This document shows positions 51,060-63,223 of a stretch of DNA of 64,000 nucleotides, piece by piece. This DNA is from Elmis aenea (Eukaryota; Arthropoda; Insecta; Coleoptera; Elmidae): assembly GCA_947652605.1 (NCBI GenBank), contig OX393576.1, forward strand, positions 61,666,966 through 61,730,965. The letters run 5' to 3'. The notes below the pieces were generated by a model. The model was not told the origin of the DNA. It searched no databases and was given only the letters and a program-made list of their open reading frames with translations. Position numbers and translations under genes: made by a program. Numbering within the stretch: position 1 is the stretch's first letter; the number at the start of each line of letters is the position of its first letter.

Positions 51060-52005
51060 TGTAATTAAATATAGCGTTAGAAGGTACAATTAGAAAATGT
51101 GGAATAAAAGGGATTATAATAGAAAAATCAGCCCAAATAGTAGCATATGCCGATGATCGAGCCTTAATAGCAAGAGACAGAACAAAGTTTTAAAAAAGCA
51201 CTATCGAAATCGAGAAGGAGGCAAAGAAAAGGGGGATTGTAATAAATCAGGAAAAAACAAAACATATGGAACTAAAAATACAGAAAAAGGAAACAGAGAA
51301 TTAGTAGTAGGAAATTGTACTTTCGAAGAAGTAGAAATAGTTACATATCTTGTAACAATAATTAATCGCCAGAACCACAAGAGGATATAAAGCATTTAAT
51401 ATAAATATAAAACTTATATAAAAAATAAGAAAATTAGTAGATAATACAAAAATGCAAATCTATAAAACAGCGATACGACCTGTAGTGATATACGGAGCAG
51501 AGACGATGTGTATGACTTGGAAGGAAGAAGAAGATTTTGAAAGAAAAATAGCGAGGAAAATTTTTGAGGAGGAATACCTAAGGTAGGTATACAAATAACG
51601 AAATTAAAACAATACTAAAATGAGAAGATATGGTCAAAGTAATAAAAGCTGCAAGAGTTCGTTGATATGGACATATAAGTAAAAGAGAGGAACAGTATAT
51701 ACTAAAAAGGATCTCAAAATGGAAACCACAAGGGACAAGATCGAGAGAAAGACCAAAAATGCGCTAGGAAGACCAAGTGATAGCTGATGTAGGAAACATG
51801 GGAATAACAGGATGAAGAAAGAAAATACTCGATAGGAAAACCTGGAAGCAGGTCGTACAGGACTCAAAGACAAACAAAACCTATAGGAGGTGAAAGAACA
51901 GAAATTACGGAGTGACTATCCGAAAAACAATAGTCAATAGGGCTCCAAAGAGCGGCTATTATTCCAATATGGAATGTACAGCCTTTTATAATAATAATAA
52001 TTTTT
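51060..52005 (+). mobile_element. Degenerate 3' half of a non-LTR retrotransposon with the YADD box
   Basis: Translating through stops and shifts gives AQIVAYADDRALIARD, which contains the reverse-transcriptase YADD catalytic box, then EAKKRGIVINQEKTKHMELK and later pieces of the thumb and C-terminal region ([19 protein letters not shown]-type). It ends in a (TAA)n-like tail at about 51990-52003. Numerous stops show it is inactive. Confidence 0.75.
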
Positions 52006-53800
52006 GTAATAGGACTCAAATTAATTAAAAGTTAATGCACAAGAAACTATAAAAAAACAGATATCAGATTCTAAATATATATATGAATAAATGAATATAG
52101 TTTTTTTATGCTGCAAAATAATATCTATGATTTCCGTTTGTTATTAATATTTAAAATGTCATTCAATATTTTAAAAATTACATTTTAAGGCAACCCACGC
52201 CATGACGAGTGATTATGGAAATTTTTAAAATCAGGTAACTAACCTGACATAGCTAATTGCTCCAATCCTAAAGCAAACATTGTAAATGTTTAATTTATTT
52301 AAGTGCATTCTTAATATAAAACTATTTTCCTATAAGAAAATAATCCACTGACGAGAGAATTGTTTTAAATTCCCATCGAGAAGCGATTCTTGGTAGAAAT
52401 AAGTAGTTTTAAACAAAGTAACATGTATCGTATTTAATTTTCAGTGGATTCATTCGTTGTTGAAATACTAAGTAGTGAACTAAATTGTTTATTTATAAAA
52501 CTATGGCTGCCATGTACTTGCAAATGTATTGTATGGGTTGTAACCCAATTTAACAACAACTTTATATTGTTAACTTTCAAACCAGTAACTGTTAAACTAT
52601 GATTCAAAAAGCTCTGGAAGACCAATTAAGTGCTGTCAAGGGTCCAAAAATGCATGGTAAAAAATAGTTTTGTGGTGTGTGGTATATCATCGTTGATGTC
52701 AATATTCAATCAATAAAAATTAAAAAACTACGCAGTTTATTTAGTGAGGAAAATTGTTTTTTCCCCAAAAAAAGCCTAGCTACAAAAGTATTTTATTAAA
52801 AATAAATTAATGACAAAATATTGTCCGATAAATTTATGAAAATTTTATTTAAATAAAATATGTTCATCTAATATATTTTGATGAAAATTAAGTCCTTTAC
52901 TTTATTTGTCAGACTTTACTTTAGCAACTGGTGTCTTCAGTAAATATTGTTTTGACCTATAGTTTGTAAACAATCAATTATTGTTTGACTACACCGTCGC
53001 AATTGTGTACCTATTGAGGTTTACTGCCTACTTGACAATTCTAGGTCTTGCATTATTCGTTAAGCAGACAATGTTGTTAAAAAGATACAAACAAACTTAA
53101 TGTTAGTCTTTACTTTTAGCATGTTCGAACGGTAAAATAAGATTAAAAGTTTGTTAACACACTTCGCATCCGTTCTAAAGTTACCAGGTACATGAAAGTC
53201 GGTATTTATGGTAATGTGGTATAGTATAAGAACTAAATTTATTAAATTATGTACCGACAATTTCTAATAAAGATTCAAATAGGTTAACCAGTACATTACG
53301 TTTATCAGGCGATAGCAAACAGATCGTGAAGAAGAATTAATTTGTTAATTGCGTTAATCGACTATCTATTTGGTTACAGTTTAATCTTAATTATGGTTAA
53401 TCGTCCGTATAATAAATGATAGTGCTTTCGTGAGTTGTAGGCTTGTAGGCAATAATTGCGTAGCTAAATTTCAATTACTGGTTGACTTGAACGCTAGCTG
53501 GGAGTGATAACAATTTATTGCTTCATGAATTTTCTAGTAACATTTGGTAAATTCATACTTTAAGCCAAACGCCCATCAAAACCATTTTAAAGTCACTTAT
53601 CTTGCACAAATCTGTTTAAGTAATATGTACGTAGTTAAGTTTTATCACTTGTGGAAAAAATATCTTCTTGTGGAATATATACACTAGTTCCGTCTCCTTA
53701 TTAATTGTTAAACACCGACTTTATTATTAGAGCAAGGCGCTGTGTTGATTAAAAGGCTTGATACTTAATAGATTGTTTGATTATTTTTATTGTAAACAAA
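52006..53800. other. Intergenic sequence without recognised features
   Basis: AT-rich, with no coding frame or repeat recognised. Confidence 0.4.
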
Positions 53801-53801
53801 C

Positions 53802-53978
53802 TAAATGAAATTCACTAACCTTTTTTCGAAGTATTTTTTGTTAAAGTGCAAAACCAGGTTAAGACTCCCTTCTCTTAGTCAATTGCAGCTTACTTGATGA
53901 AGGGATGAGAGTCTTGAAATTAATTGGTTTTGCACTTATACAAAAATAGATCGAATCAGATAAGTGGTTTTTAATTAA
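53802..53978 (+). ncRNA. Hairpin 1 of a related trio (microRNA-like or small foldback)
   Basis: The core stem is GTGCAAAACCA (53846-53856) with TGGTTTTGCAC (53925-53935), then AAGACTC with GAGTCTT and CCTTC with GAAGG, leaving a short loop. The stem extends outward imperfectly. The right flank AGATAAGTGG followed by TTTTTAATTAA (53958-53978) is shared with the other two hairpins. The imperfect stem of about 90 bases fits a pre-microRNA. A MITE is the alternative. Confidence 0.35.
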
Positions 53979-54720
53979 GGTTGTTCTTAATACTTAAATA
54001 TTTCTGTTTACGAAGAATTAAATATAATAATCTGTTATAAAATATTAAAAATTGATCAATTTTCTTTTATTGGTTTTGTTATTAATTCATTTGATTTTAT
54101 ACATTAAAACAATAACAACTACAGTTGAATAGAGGTTGTACTTACTTTTCTATCCTAAGAACAAAATTTTAAAAATGTTTGTGTATTTTACGTTTTATTA
54201 TTGAATTGTAAAGCAGGTTATTATGTAAGAAGGCAGTAAAATATGTTTTAGATAATTCATGTAAAACTAATAATAATTAAAACAATTCATAGTATGTCAA
54301 GACAACATTTTTCAAAATTTGCAATAAAGAAAATAAATTTTTAAATGTCTTTCAACCACACCAACTATATGAGCTTTAATTTCTTTGTTATTTAAGTTTT
54401 AATTGTATATTTATATTATAGCATGGAATAGCAGAGATTTTGTTGAAATAATTTTGTAATAAATCAAAAACAATTATTACATAACAATTATGAACTATAT
54501 GCCAATAAATTCAAGTATCATTTATCGGGAAAATAATTATGTTTGAACTATTACTTTATCGGTTTTATGCAAAATAACAAAAGGTGAACCAAATGTAAAT
54601 AATGTTAAAACTGAAATATCGTCTTAAACAAATTAGTATACATTTTGTGAGGTTACAACTTAAATCAAAAAATAAAAGTAAAATCCAATTCATTTAAAAA
54701 CCAATTCATATACTATACAT

Positions 54721-55349
54721 ATACAGGGTGTTTCTTAAATATTGTGAAAAAACTCCGGAGGTGATTCCTTATTGAAAATAAAGAGGGGTCTTTCATATAT
54801 TTTTTTTCCTTAGACGTCTTCTTTCTGAGTTACTCCCCCCTAAAGGGAAGCGGTAAAATTAGGTTTTTATTTTATTTCTCAAATTTGGATAAATGTAGGA
54901 GAATGATATTTGGTATATGTTTCATACTTACTAAAATGTTTCCCGTAGTAATATTTTCAATCATCTCCCATCTTCACAGGGGGCTGAAAAGTGCGACCTC
55001 TGTTGGTTTTCTTATCATAACTTTTTGGTGGGTTAAAATTTTGCAATTTTAAATATTTTTTTTGAAAGATTGATTTTTATAAAAACTTCTTGTTCTTTAA
55101 TTGTTGATTGAAAATATTACTATGGGAAACCTTTTAATAAGTATAAAACATCTACCAAATATCATTCTTCTATATTTATCCAAATTTGAGAAATAAAATA
55201 AAAACTTAATTTTACGCTCCCTTTTAGGGGGGGTGTAACTCAGAAAAGAGACGTCCAAGGAAAAAAATGTATATGAAAGACCCATCTTAATTTTTGATAA
55301 GGAATCGCCACCTGGATTTTTTCGCAATATTTAAGAAACACCCTGTATA
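54721..55349. mobile_element. Foldback element with CAGGGTGTTTCTTAAATA tips
   Basis: ATACAGGGTGTTTCTTAAAT at the left and ATTTAAGAAACACCCTGTAT at the right. The arms pair over about 250 bases (GATAAATGT, AATGATATTTGGTA with inverses). The centre contains TGCGACCTCTGTTGG. Confidence 0.85.
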
Positions 55350-55479
55350 TAAGAGTTTATTTATCACCTATTTGACATTACAATAAAAATGTTGTAGGTA
55401 ACCAAGCTTAAAAATATTTACTGATAATAAAATTTTAATGATAAATACTGGCAATAACTTCTAGCTGAAAATGTTATAT

Positions 55480-55671
55480 ATTAATGCAAATAAGTTTCAA
55501 ATCGACAATATTTTTGTATTAAGAATCTCCTATAGAAAAGCTAGGCCGTCTTCGAGACTCTCATTTCTTCGTCGGATGAGATTGCTATAGATGAAGAGAA
55601 GAGAGTCTCGAAAATGGTGTAGCATTTCCACAAGAGATCGTTGAAAATAAAGATAAGTGATTTTTAATTAA
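55480..55671 (+). ncRNA. Hairpin 2 of the trio
   Basis: TTCGAGACTCTC (55551-55562) pairs perfectly with GAGAGTCTCGAA (55601-55612). TTCTTC pairs with GAAGAG, and the base is closed by GCTA (55540) with TAGC (55620-55623). The right flank AGATAAGTGA followed by TTTTTAATTAA is at 55651-55671. The 3' arm word AGAGTCTCGAAA parallels AGAGTCTTGAAA of hairpin 1. Confidence 0.4.
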
Positions 55672-56609
55672 ACTTTTTTATATTTTATAAATCGAACCAC
55701 TCAAAAAATGTAGGCATTTACTTTGAATGATGATTATACTGCATTTAAACTACGGTTATCGTAAGAAAGAATAAAGAATTTTAAGCGTTAACATCCATTA
55801 AAGCAACTCCTTGATTAAAACTTAATGTATTGGTGACAATATTGAACTCATAAACGATACTATAATGAACTATTCACCCATATAAAATAATGTATGTGTG
55901 CTCGCGTTGTAAGTGTTACAGTTATTACTTGAATATCTATCATACTTGCACAAAAACTAAACATTCATCTTAACAGGCACGGGCCTGTTACGGTAGATTG
56001 TGCAACGGGAAACACTGCACTGGTCTAGTGTCAACTGCAACTCCTGCACATACTCCGTTTTTACCCGGAATCGCTAGGCTTAGCCTATGATTGCAAGACA
56101 TGTTTGCAGGTCAGTTTAATCATCTAATTTCTTGCAAAGTTGTGATTCTACTTCTAACACTGAGAAATAAATTTGTGTCTTTACTGTTCGATACGCGCAA
56201 ATACCATAAATAAGGCTACTTAACGTTGACTTTATTTTCCATTAGCATAATTTTAATGCATGTGTATGTGTGTAATATGTACATAAAAAACAATAAACTA
56301 GCTTTTAAGTATATGAGTTGGTTTATTTCTTGTACTACTGCATATGTATCTACCATAAATTTAATTTTTATGGGGTGTATTCTATTATGGCTACAACTAC
56401 CTATAACTATAACATATGTGGTTCGCATTCATTAAATTAGAGTTGTATTATGGTTATTTTAATAGCTTTAGTAAGTGTTGGTTTTATGTGCCTTTGTTTA
56501 TTCTATTGTTTAGAAGAGGATTATGGGTATTGCTTTTTCAATTTTTGGTGTGAAAAACAACCCTTGTTAAATAATTCTTGAATTACAAAACTTGGGTGAT
56601 TAATTTATT

Positions 56610-56734
56610 AATGTAAATATAATTTCATTAAACATGTTATCTTGTTTCAGAAGTATCTATTAAAGAATAGCTACAACGATTTTAATACTATCGTCTTGAA
56701 ACTAATCTAAGCAAGATAACTGATTTTTAATTAA
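56610..56734 (+). ncRNA. Hairpin 3 of the trio
   Basis: GTTATCTTG (56636-56644) pairs with CAAGATAAC (56712-56720). TTTCA and AGTAT inside pair imperfectly with CTTGAAA and ATACT. The 3' arm contains TCGTCTTGAAAC, related to the 3' arms of hairpins 1 and 2. The flank AGATAACTGA followed by TTTTTAATTAA is at 56714-56734. Confidence 0.35.
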
Positions 56735-56861
56735 ACTAATTTATATTATCTCATGGTCACGTTTATTGGGTTTACTGGTGATAACGCAGTATGTTAAAAA
56801 TTTGTTATAGTGTAATAAATTTAACTGAATTGTCTCTTTTAAACGTTCATGTAATCGCACC

Positions 56862-57100
56862 CCGGCAAGAAAATCGACACAACTCAAAAAGCTCACCTGT
56901 CTACCTCCAACTTTACTACAGCGGTTAGAAGTGACTGGGGCATTTACAACATTTTTTTTTGTACAGTTTAAGCCACATATAGGTTCTAGGATTCGTCTTT
57001 AAGATTCACAGATTCTTGATCATTTTAATTCGGAAATTTTTGAAATACTGAAAATTTCTGTTCTTGAGTTGTGTCACTTTTTTTGCCGGGAGGCGAGTGG
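56862..57100. mobile_element. Short MITE with CCCGGCAA ends
   Basis: CCGGCAAGAAAATCGACACA ACTCAA on the left and, read inward from the right, CCCGGCAAAAAAAGTGACAC ACTCAA make a good inverted repeat of about 27 bases. The interior is about 180 bases without a coding frame. Confidence 0.7.
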
Positions 57101-59766
57101 TTCTATAATTATTTTGAATTGCATAAAAGTAAATAAAACTAGACAACTTAAACAGAAGAAAATAAATCTGCATTTTAAGAAGAAATTATGAATGTAAAAA
57201 ATGACTTGTTTATCGTGGTAACTAAACTGATCAAAAAATTGTTTTTATTTTTTTAAAGCGATTATTCGATAAGAAAATAAAAAATGTAAATATAGACTTC
57301 AAATAGTGCCCAAAAGTATGTGCCGAATAATGTTCAATGTCATAAACATATGTATACCTTATCCTTATACCAGTAAATTTCTTTCCCAGACTGTAATATT
57401 ACTTGTTCTACAAACGGTATAAGTTTAAACAAATGATAATTAAAACAAAAAGTCCCGTAATTGAGTGTCGCCGTTTTATAAAACTTTCTTATGTTTACTG
57501 AAGACAGTAAAGCGCAACTGGAATTAAATGAGCAAATACATTGAATGTGTTGCATATTCACGTACAAAAATATGTAGAAAAAATTAATTAGCTAACAGTA
57601 AAGTTTTAATGCTGAATTGCAGAGAAATGTAAAACATTAAAAAATGATGGCTACTACTTAATTTAGTCAGACTGATCCGGGAAAGGAGTTAAAAATAAAA
57701 GCAAAAAATAGTGAGAGGTAATGCAATAACCGAAAATGTTTTATTAATTGAAGTAAATGACTCATAATTTAACATATAAGAAATCTAAGAAGCATGAAAT
57801 GTTATATTATGATGATGTTATGAAGGTTGATGAACCAATCTTGTAATAGAATAAATAAGTTATAAAGTAAATGTAAATAAATTATAATACCAAGTTACAA
57901 TATTATGAAATTCTGTAGGCGTCCATGGAAGGGACGTATAAGGTGATAGCTAATAGCTATATTATTTTTGTCAGGTTTTTGTCAAACCACCCTATTCATA
58001 CTCCTTAAATTAAAAAATCGTCCAGTATTGGCTATCAAACATTCTGTAACATTATTATTAGCAAATCAACAAATTGTAGAAGTCTTTTTTGTTTCCCCAT
58101 AAAATGCGAATATTTTTTCGTAGCCATCCTTGTTCATTTTCAGTTAAGATTGTTACAATTTTTGTAGTTTGAAAATTAATTAACGAAATATTAGCAAAAT
58201 AATATACAGTTACGTTACATTTAAACATAAAATATTAAACAATGATCATAAAAGTCAATGTAATTTGCACATTTGTAAATGTCTGATCTATTTTTCACGT
58301 CATACTTTCAAAATTATATTATGCGTTCAAAATGTATTATGGAAATGATTAAGGTATGTGCAGTACCTAATTTAAGTAGCGGGCTTTGTTTTCACTTGGA
58401 CATTTAAAAAGCATCCTATTTTCCACAGTTACAGTTAAAAACGGCAGTAATAATTGAAAAATAAGTGTCACATTTCACACATGGATTTAGTAGATTATTA
58501 TTTACTAGCAAAGGCGTAAATATTTTGACTACTAATTTAAAGAAAAAATAGGACAGAAAATGTAAAATTTATTTCAACCTTTGTAATCATTTTAACACTT
58601 AATTCAAACTAATTTGTTTGGACTCGAAGGAGAAATTTATGTATGGGCGTTCCATGATTATCATAACTTTTAGAGTCATTATACAGGACTCTTAACCACT
58701 TTTTAGTTTGCAACATAATTGCTTAGAAAATACTCGATCAAAATACAGTTACATTCGACCATAATATTTAGAGACTCTTTATTTACAAATGAAAATTAGT
58801 CCAAGGCGTTAACAAGAGTAAAAAAGTATAATTTGTGATGTGCACTTTGGTATGTTATTTTATATCAAACCATATTACCATATTATGCATCTATCGTTTA
58901 TTATTAAGTCATAAATTTTTAAAACTGACCGCATTTCCAACACGATTAAGAGCGTACCATTAAATAATAACTGTTAACTGAAAATAAGGTTTTATTGCCT
59001 TTGCAACTGGTCAAATTTCGCCATTAAATCATAAAACTATTACCTGAAGCTTTAGTCTAAATAGTTTTTATTTAAAAAACACTAGGTGTGACCCTACTTT
59101 TAGTACAAAACACTAAAAACCAGTTTATGGTATTTAGTACTATGGCCTACTATAATACAAATACTTCGTTTAAAGAATTAACACATTATGTTTTGGAAAA
59201 ATTCCATTTTTGAGTTGCAACCAAAGTTATTACCAAAGCACAATCAAGAAAAATATCATATAACTATTTTACATAAGTTTAAAAATAATAATGAAGTATA
59301 GTGAAAAAACGCGTCTAAAAAAGGCAATTAAAAAATTACTGTTATGTGTTTTACGTGACAAACTTAACATTAATCGCAAAGTATTATTACTTTAACCATT
59401 GGCTCTTTGTAAATTATAAAATCAAATTAGCATATAGCATGCATTCTTGCAATTTGTTCAGCAAACTCTCGTTTTACAGGTCTCTTTTAATCGAATCAAA
59501 CTTTTTACCGGATATACACATTAAATTAATTACTGATTAAACAAAAATTTAACGACAATAATTTATCTTGTAAGAAATTCAAGATAAGTACTTGTGTAAG
59601 TTATGCAAGTGGTAGGGTTTCAGTAAAATTTTATACATATTTCAATCATCATTTATTTAGTGTAAGGACAGAAAAAATTGTTTTGGATCTTTTGTATAAC
59701 ACTCATATAGGTGTATAAATTCATATTATTAACTGAAAGTTGCCTTTTTTATTTGCAATAAAACTT
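57101..59766. other. Intergenic sequence without recognised features
   Basis: AT-rich. The short open frames are noise. No repeats were recognised. Confidence 0.4.
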
Positions 59767-59960
59767 CAGTTATCCGATTCTGGTTCAACCAGAAGATTAT
59801 GTTAAACTAAAGGGCATTCTTGGTCTAACCTTAAAAGAACAAAGATTTTTTAGTGATCCAGTAAGGAATGAATATGCAAATACACATGACAATTCTATTA
59901 TCCGTCTATGCGATTATCCGCTTTGGTTTCCGTTCGTACCCCGATAGACAAACGATTCTT
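59767..59960. mobile_element. Possible pogo/Tigger-like remnant
   Basis: CAGTTATCCGATTCTGGTTC at the left and repeated GATTATCCG/ATTATCCG words at the right resemble Tigger-type ends. The right terminus is not well defined. Confidence 0.3.
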
Positions 59961-60239
59961 TGCTCAACATGTTAATCTGATAATGTTATTTTGGAACTGA
60001 CAAAGAACTTTGGTCCGATTTAAATCAGTTTTGAGAAATTTGCGCTTAATCAGATTAAACAACAACCGCCAAAATTGTTGGCTCTAAATTTTCCACGCAA
60101 AAGCCAAAAATATAATTCGTTTCGTGACGTGTATGTAATTTGTTTTTTGCATTGTAAAACTAATTTGTTGTGCAATTTTATAAAAATATTTACAAATTGC
60201 AGATGAGTAGCATTTGATAGGTTTATTCAAGCAATTTTC

Positions 60240-61090
60240 TTACAGCAAATCCAATCGTCTGTGACCCGTCTATGACCCGACCTGTTGGCCGAGTGAGCGT
60301 AGACACGCTGTCGCCGACCAACCTACCGTTCATATGCTAACCAATGTCAAGGTCCAAGAGTGTCTTGGATATTCATGTCTTCGAAAAAACTGTGATAGCT
60401 ATCGGTAATCGCGTACAGCTACGGTTAGTTGAATAAGGAACGTGCAGTTTTTTATTTTGATTCAATTTAAAGGGACAATGATTTGATTAAGAAATAGCCA
60501 CATTGAGAAGCTCCTATTTTGGCGCATGCAACACAATAGTCAATGAAGAGCACAAGACACAATATGCACTATACATACCTAAAGCTAATCAAACACCTAA
60601 AGTAAGTAATCCTGCTCGTGTCGAGCCGTTTGTTGGACACTTAACTCGTTAGGGACTATGCACCACACACCAGCTTAAGTGCTGTTTCGATAAAGAATGG
60701 AATCCACCTGTTTCGTGGGCTACCACTATAACCAGATACCATGCAGAGTGTCTTCAGGAGCCCCACCAGCCAAGCTACGACCGCCTCCTGACCCAGACAC
60801 GAAGTTGTACAGTTATTCCATCTCGCCGTCACCCTGCAACAGCAGTCGAGCCATTTTACCAGAAGAAGTAGGTAAATAATGCGAAACATCTCCACACCTG
60901 TGGTCCGTCTCTTCGATTCGCACGATTATCGCGACTGCCAATTCGCAACCGCCATTGTTTCTGCACGCTCCTCCGGTGCCTCTAGCTATTCACTGCAGGT
61001 CAGTGGAGTATGTCCCCTATACACATCACAACTACCAAAAATTCTCTCATTTAAATTTTTAAGTATGCTGTCTATCTACTTCGGATACTA
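60240..61090. other. GC-richer, exon-like island upstream of the dusky-like-type gene
   Basis: Contains a GC-rich stem-loop near 60284-60322 and a block at 60640-61030 with much more G and C than its surroundings and open frames on both strands. On the reverse strand an ATG at 60889-60887 opens a ten-codon hydrophobic leader (MFRIIYLLLL) that ends exactly at a gtaaaa donor. On the + strand an acceptor-like caccacacaccag lies near 60672. It could be an alternative first exon or promoter region of the dusky-like-type gene, an unknown gene, or a retroelement fragment. Confidence 0.35.
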
Positions 61091-61516
61091 GCTTAACTTT
61101 AGGCAAATCTGTGCTGACCACAAGGATCCTATAATTTAAGACGAACTCATTCTGAACAAATTATTAATTGAGTTATACTTATGATACACATATTGCGAAA
61201 TAACTGTCTCTAAACCACGAATTTTATGTAACAAAATAAATAATATATTAACAGTTTTCAAAATACACTGAACATAGAGGAAAAAGTTATTTGGAGACTC
61301 TGGCTAAATATGGTCTTTGTATTTTCTAAAAATGTTGAAGACCTCCTAATCTATGCATTTCCACCTTTGGCTCGTTCAAAAACGGCCTTAAACAATTTTC
61401 AATTAATTTAATTATGTCAGTAGATTGAACTAGGGAAATAGTTTTTTTTTCACTATCACACTAGTTTTTGGTGTCCATTAATTAACAAAATAAACCAATT
61501 TAATTTCATAGTAATT

Positions 61517-62035
61517 TAAGAACAACATTTTTTGGAAATAGAGAAGTCCCAAAACGAATAAAAGTGGAAGTGGTCAAAAAGGTAGTAACTCCATACGGAA
61601 GTGAAACGTGAACACTCACAAATAAAAATAGTAGCCGAGTGAATGCGGCTGAAATGAGATTTTTAAGAAAAAAACCGAGGAAAAACCAAACAAGATAGAA
61701 TCAGAAATGAAACATATAGTAGAGAACAATTAAAGGTAAAATCAGTTGAAACAAACACAAGAAAAACATCTGGGATTGTTGGGTCACAGTTATAGGACGA
61801 AAGAAGAAAGTTTAACCAGAAAAGCCTATGAAGCAAGATCACAGGGAAAAAATAAAAGAGGTAGACCGAGAAAACCGTGGCAGGACGAAGTAAAAAAAGC
61901 AGCAATGGATAGAAACGTCAAAAGGGAAGAGATAAAAAAGCTAACACAAGACAGAAAAACATGGGAAAAAGCCAGCACAACACAACTCAACAGTCCTACA
62001 CCTAACAGTAGAAGGACTCAAGACTAAATAAAAAA
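61517..62035 (+). mobile_element. 3' fragment of a non-LTR retrotransposon (second copy of the 20345 family)
   Basis: Matches 20345-20945 in sequence and orientation. The frame 61746-62027 stays open and includes LLGHSYRTKEESLTRKAYEA, KNKRGRPRKPWQDEVKKAAM and KASTTQLNSPTP, the basic C-terminal region. It ends GACTAAATAAAAAATTAA. The upstream part has stops. Confidence 0.75.
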
Positions 62036-63223
62036 TTAATTTAAAATAGTTCTTAAACGATGACATAATATTTAAATAAACAAAATTGATGCTATCATCT
62101 CTTGTTCATAAAAAAAAATGGGTTTGGTGCTATACAGGTTCAGAAAATTGACCAGGCGGAGCCAAATTTACTCCAACTTAATTTTTTAAGTTTTTGTCCT
62201 AGCTTTCCGTGAATCTAGTCAAATTACAGTCAGCTTTTTGGTCAGTGGTCTTAATAAAATTTAAAATATTTTATTTGATGTATCAGTAAATGAGATAACA
62301 AAAAAATCTTAATTTTATGCTGAATATTTATCAATTATGTACTCATAATCTGAAATTGCATACAAAATTATTTTAATAACTCATTTGAATGTAATCGTCA
62401 TCTTTAACCTACTTATGATAACTACATCGCCTGGTAGCGTAAAACCAATACTAATGATTTTTAAACAATTTTCATTTAACTAATTCAAATACCATGTACT
62501 AATTCTACAATTCTCATTTTCAAGTTATAAATTCCGGCACGGAGTCCCCGCACTTTCAAAGCAAATACAACCTCGATTATATAAGTACCTAAAGTGTCAT
62601 ACGCGTGTTAACTTTTTTGTGTCATGTAGGACCTCCCATTGAACAACATCTACGTAGGCTACGTCTGCAATCCTCAATTAACTCTGTCTGTACGCAGGTT
62701 TGTAGACGTTTAGCGCTCGGCACGTTCATGAACAAGGCTGATTCATTCATTACAACCGAGGAATATTAATAAATAACGAATAAATTATCACTAAACATAA
62801 TTTACCTACAAGGAATGTTAGTTTGGTTATTAAATATTATTAAAATTATCACGGTAATTTCAAAGAAAACAGTTAAAAGTTGTTCAATAGTGAAATGTTG
62901 CTAATGATTAACGATTATGTAAAACAATAATCTAAATAATCATTGTCTTTAAAATGAAAGAAAAAAACTTTATTAAAATCGCTGCTGGAAAGAAGAACTG
63001 TAATTAATTCGTCGCTATAAACGTTCCCATTAAAATAATTAGTGCGTTCAGTTTGATTTAAAATAATTAACACTCTAAAAAAACACCTTTCTTTCACGTT
63101 CTTATGATTTCCGTTTCTGCTTAAAAGTAACAGGGAAATAATTATTCAAACACAGATAACTGATCTGATTTAAAAGACACTTATTTAACTTATATCTTCA
63201 TTGTTTATGTTGTGTTTTTAAAC
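62036..63223. other. Intergenic sequence without recognised features
   Basis: Mostly AT-rich. 62530-62760 is somewhat GC-richer but has no coding or repeat signature I recognise. Confidence 0.4.

Noticed and set aside
60656..60895. 79-residue reverse-strand frame taken as a complete protein
   Set aside because: Its annotated start is a GTG, it has no known domain, and a donor-like site follows its tenth ATG-based codon. It is more useful as a candidate leader exon.
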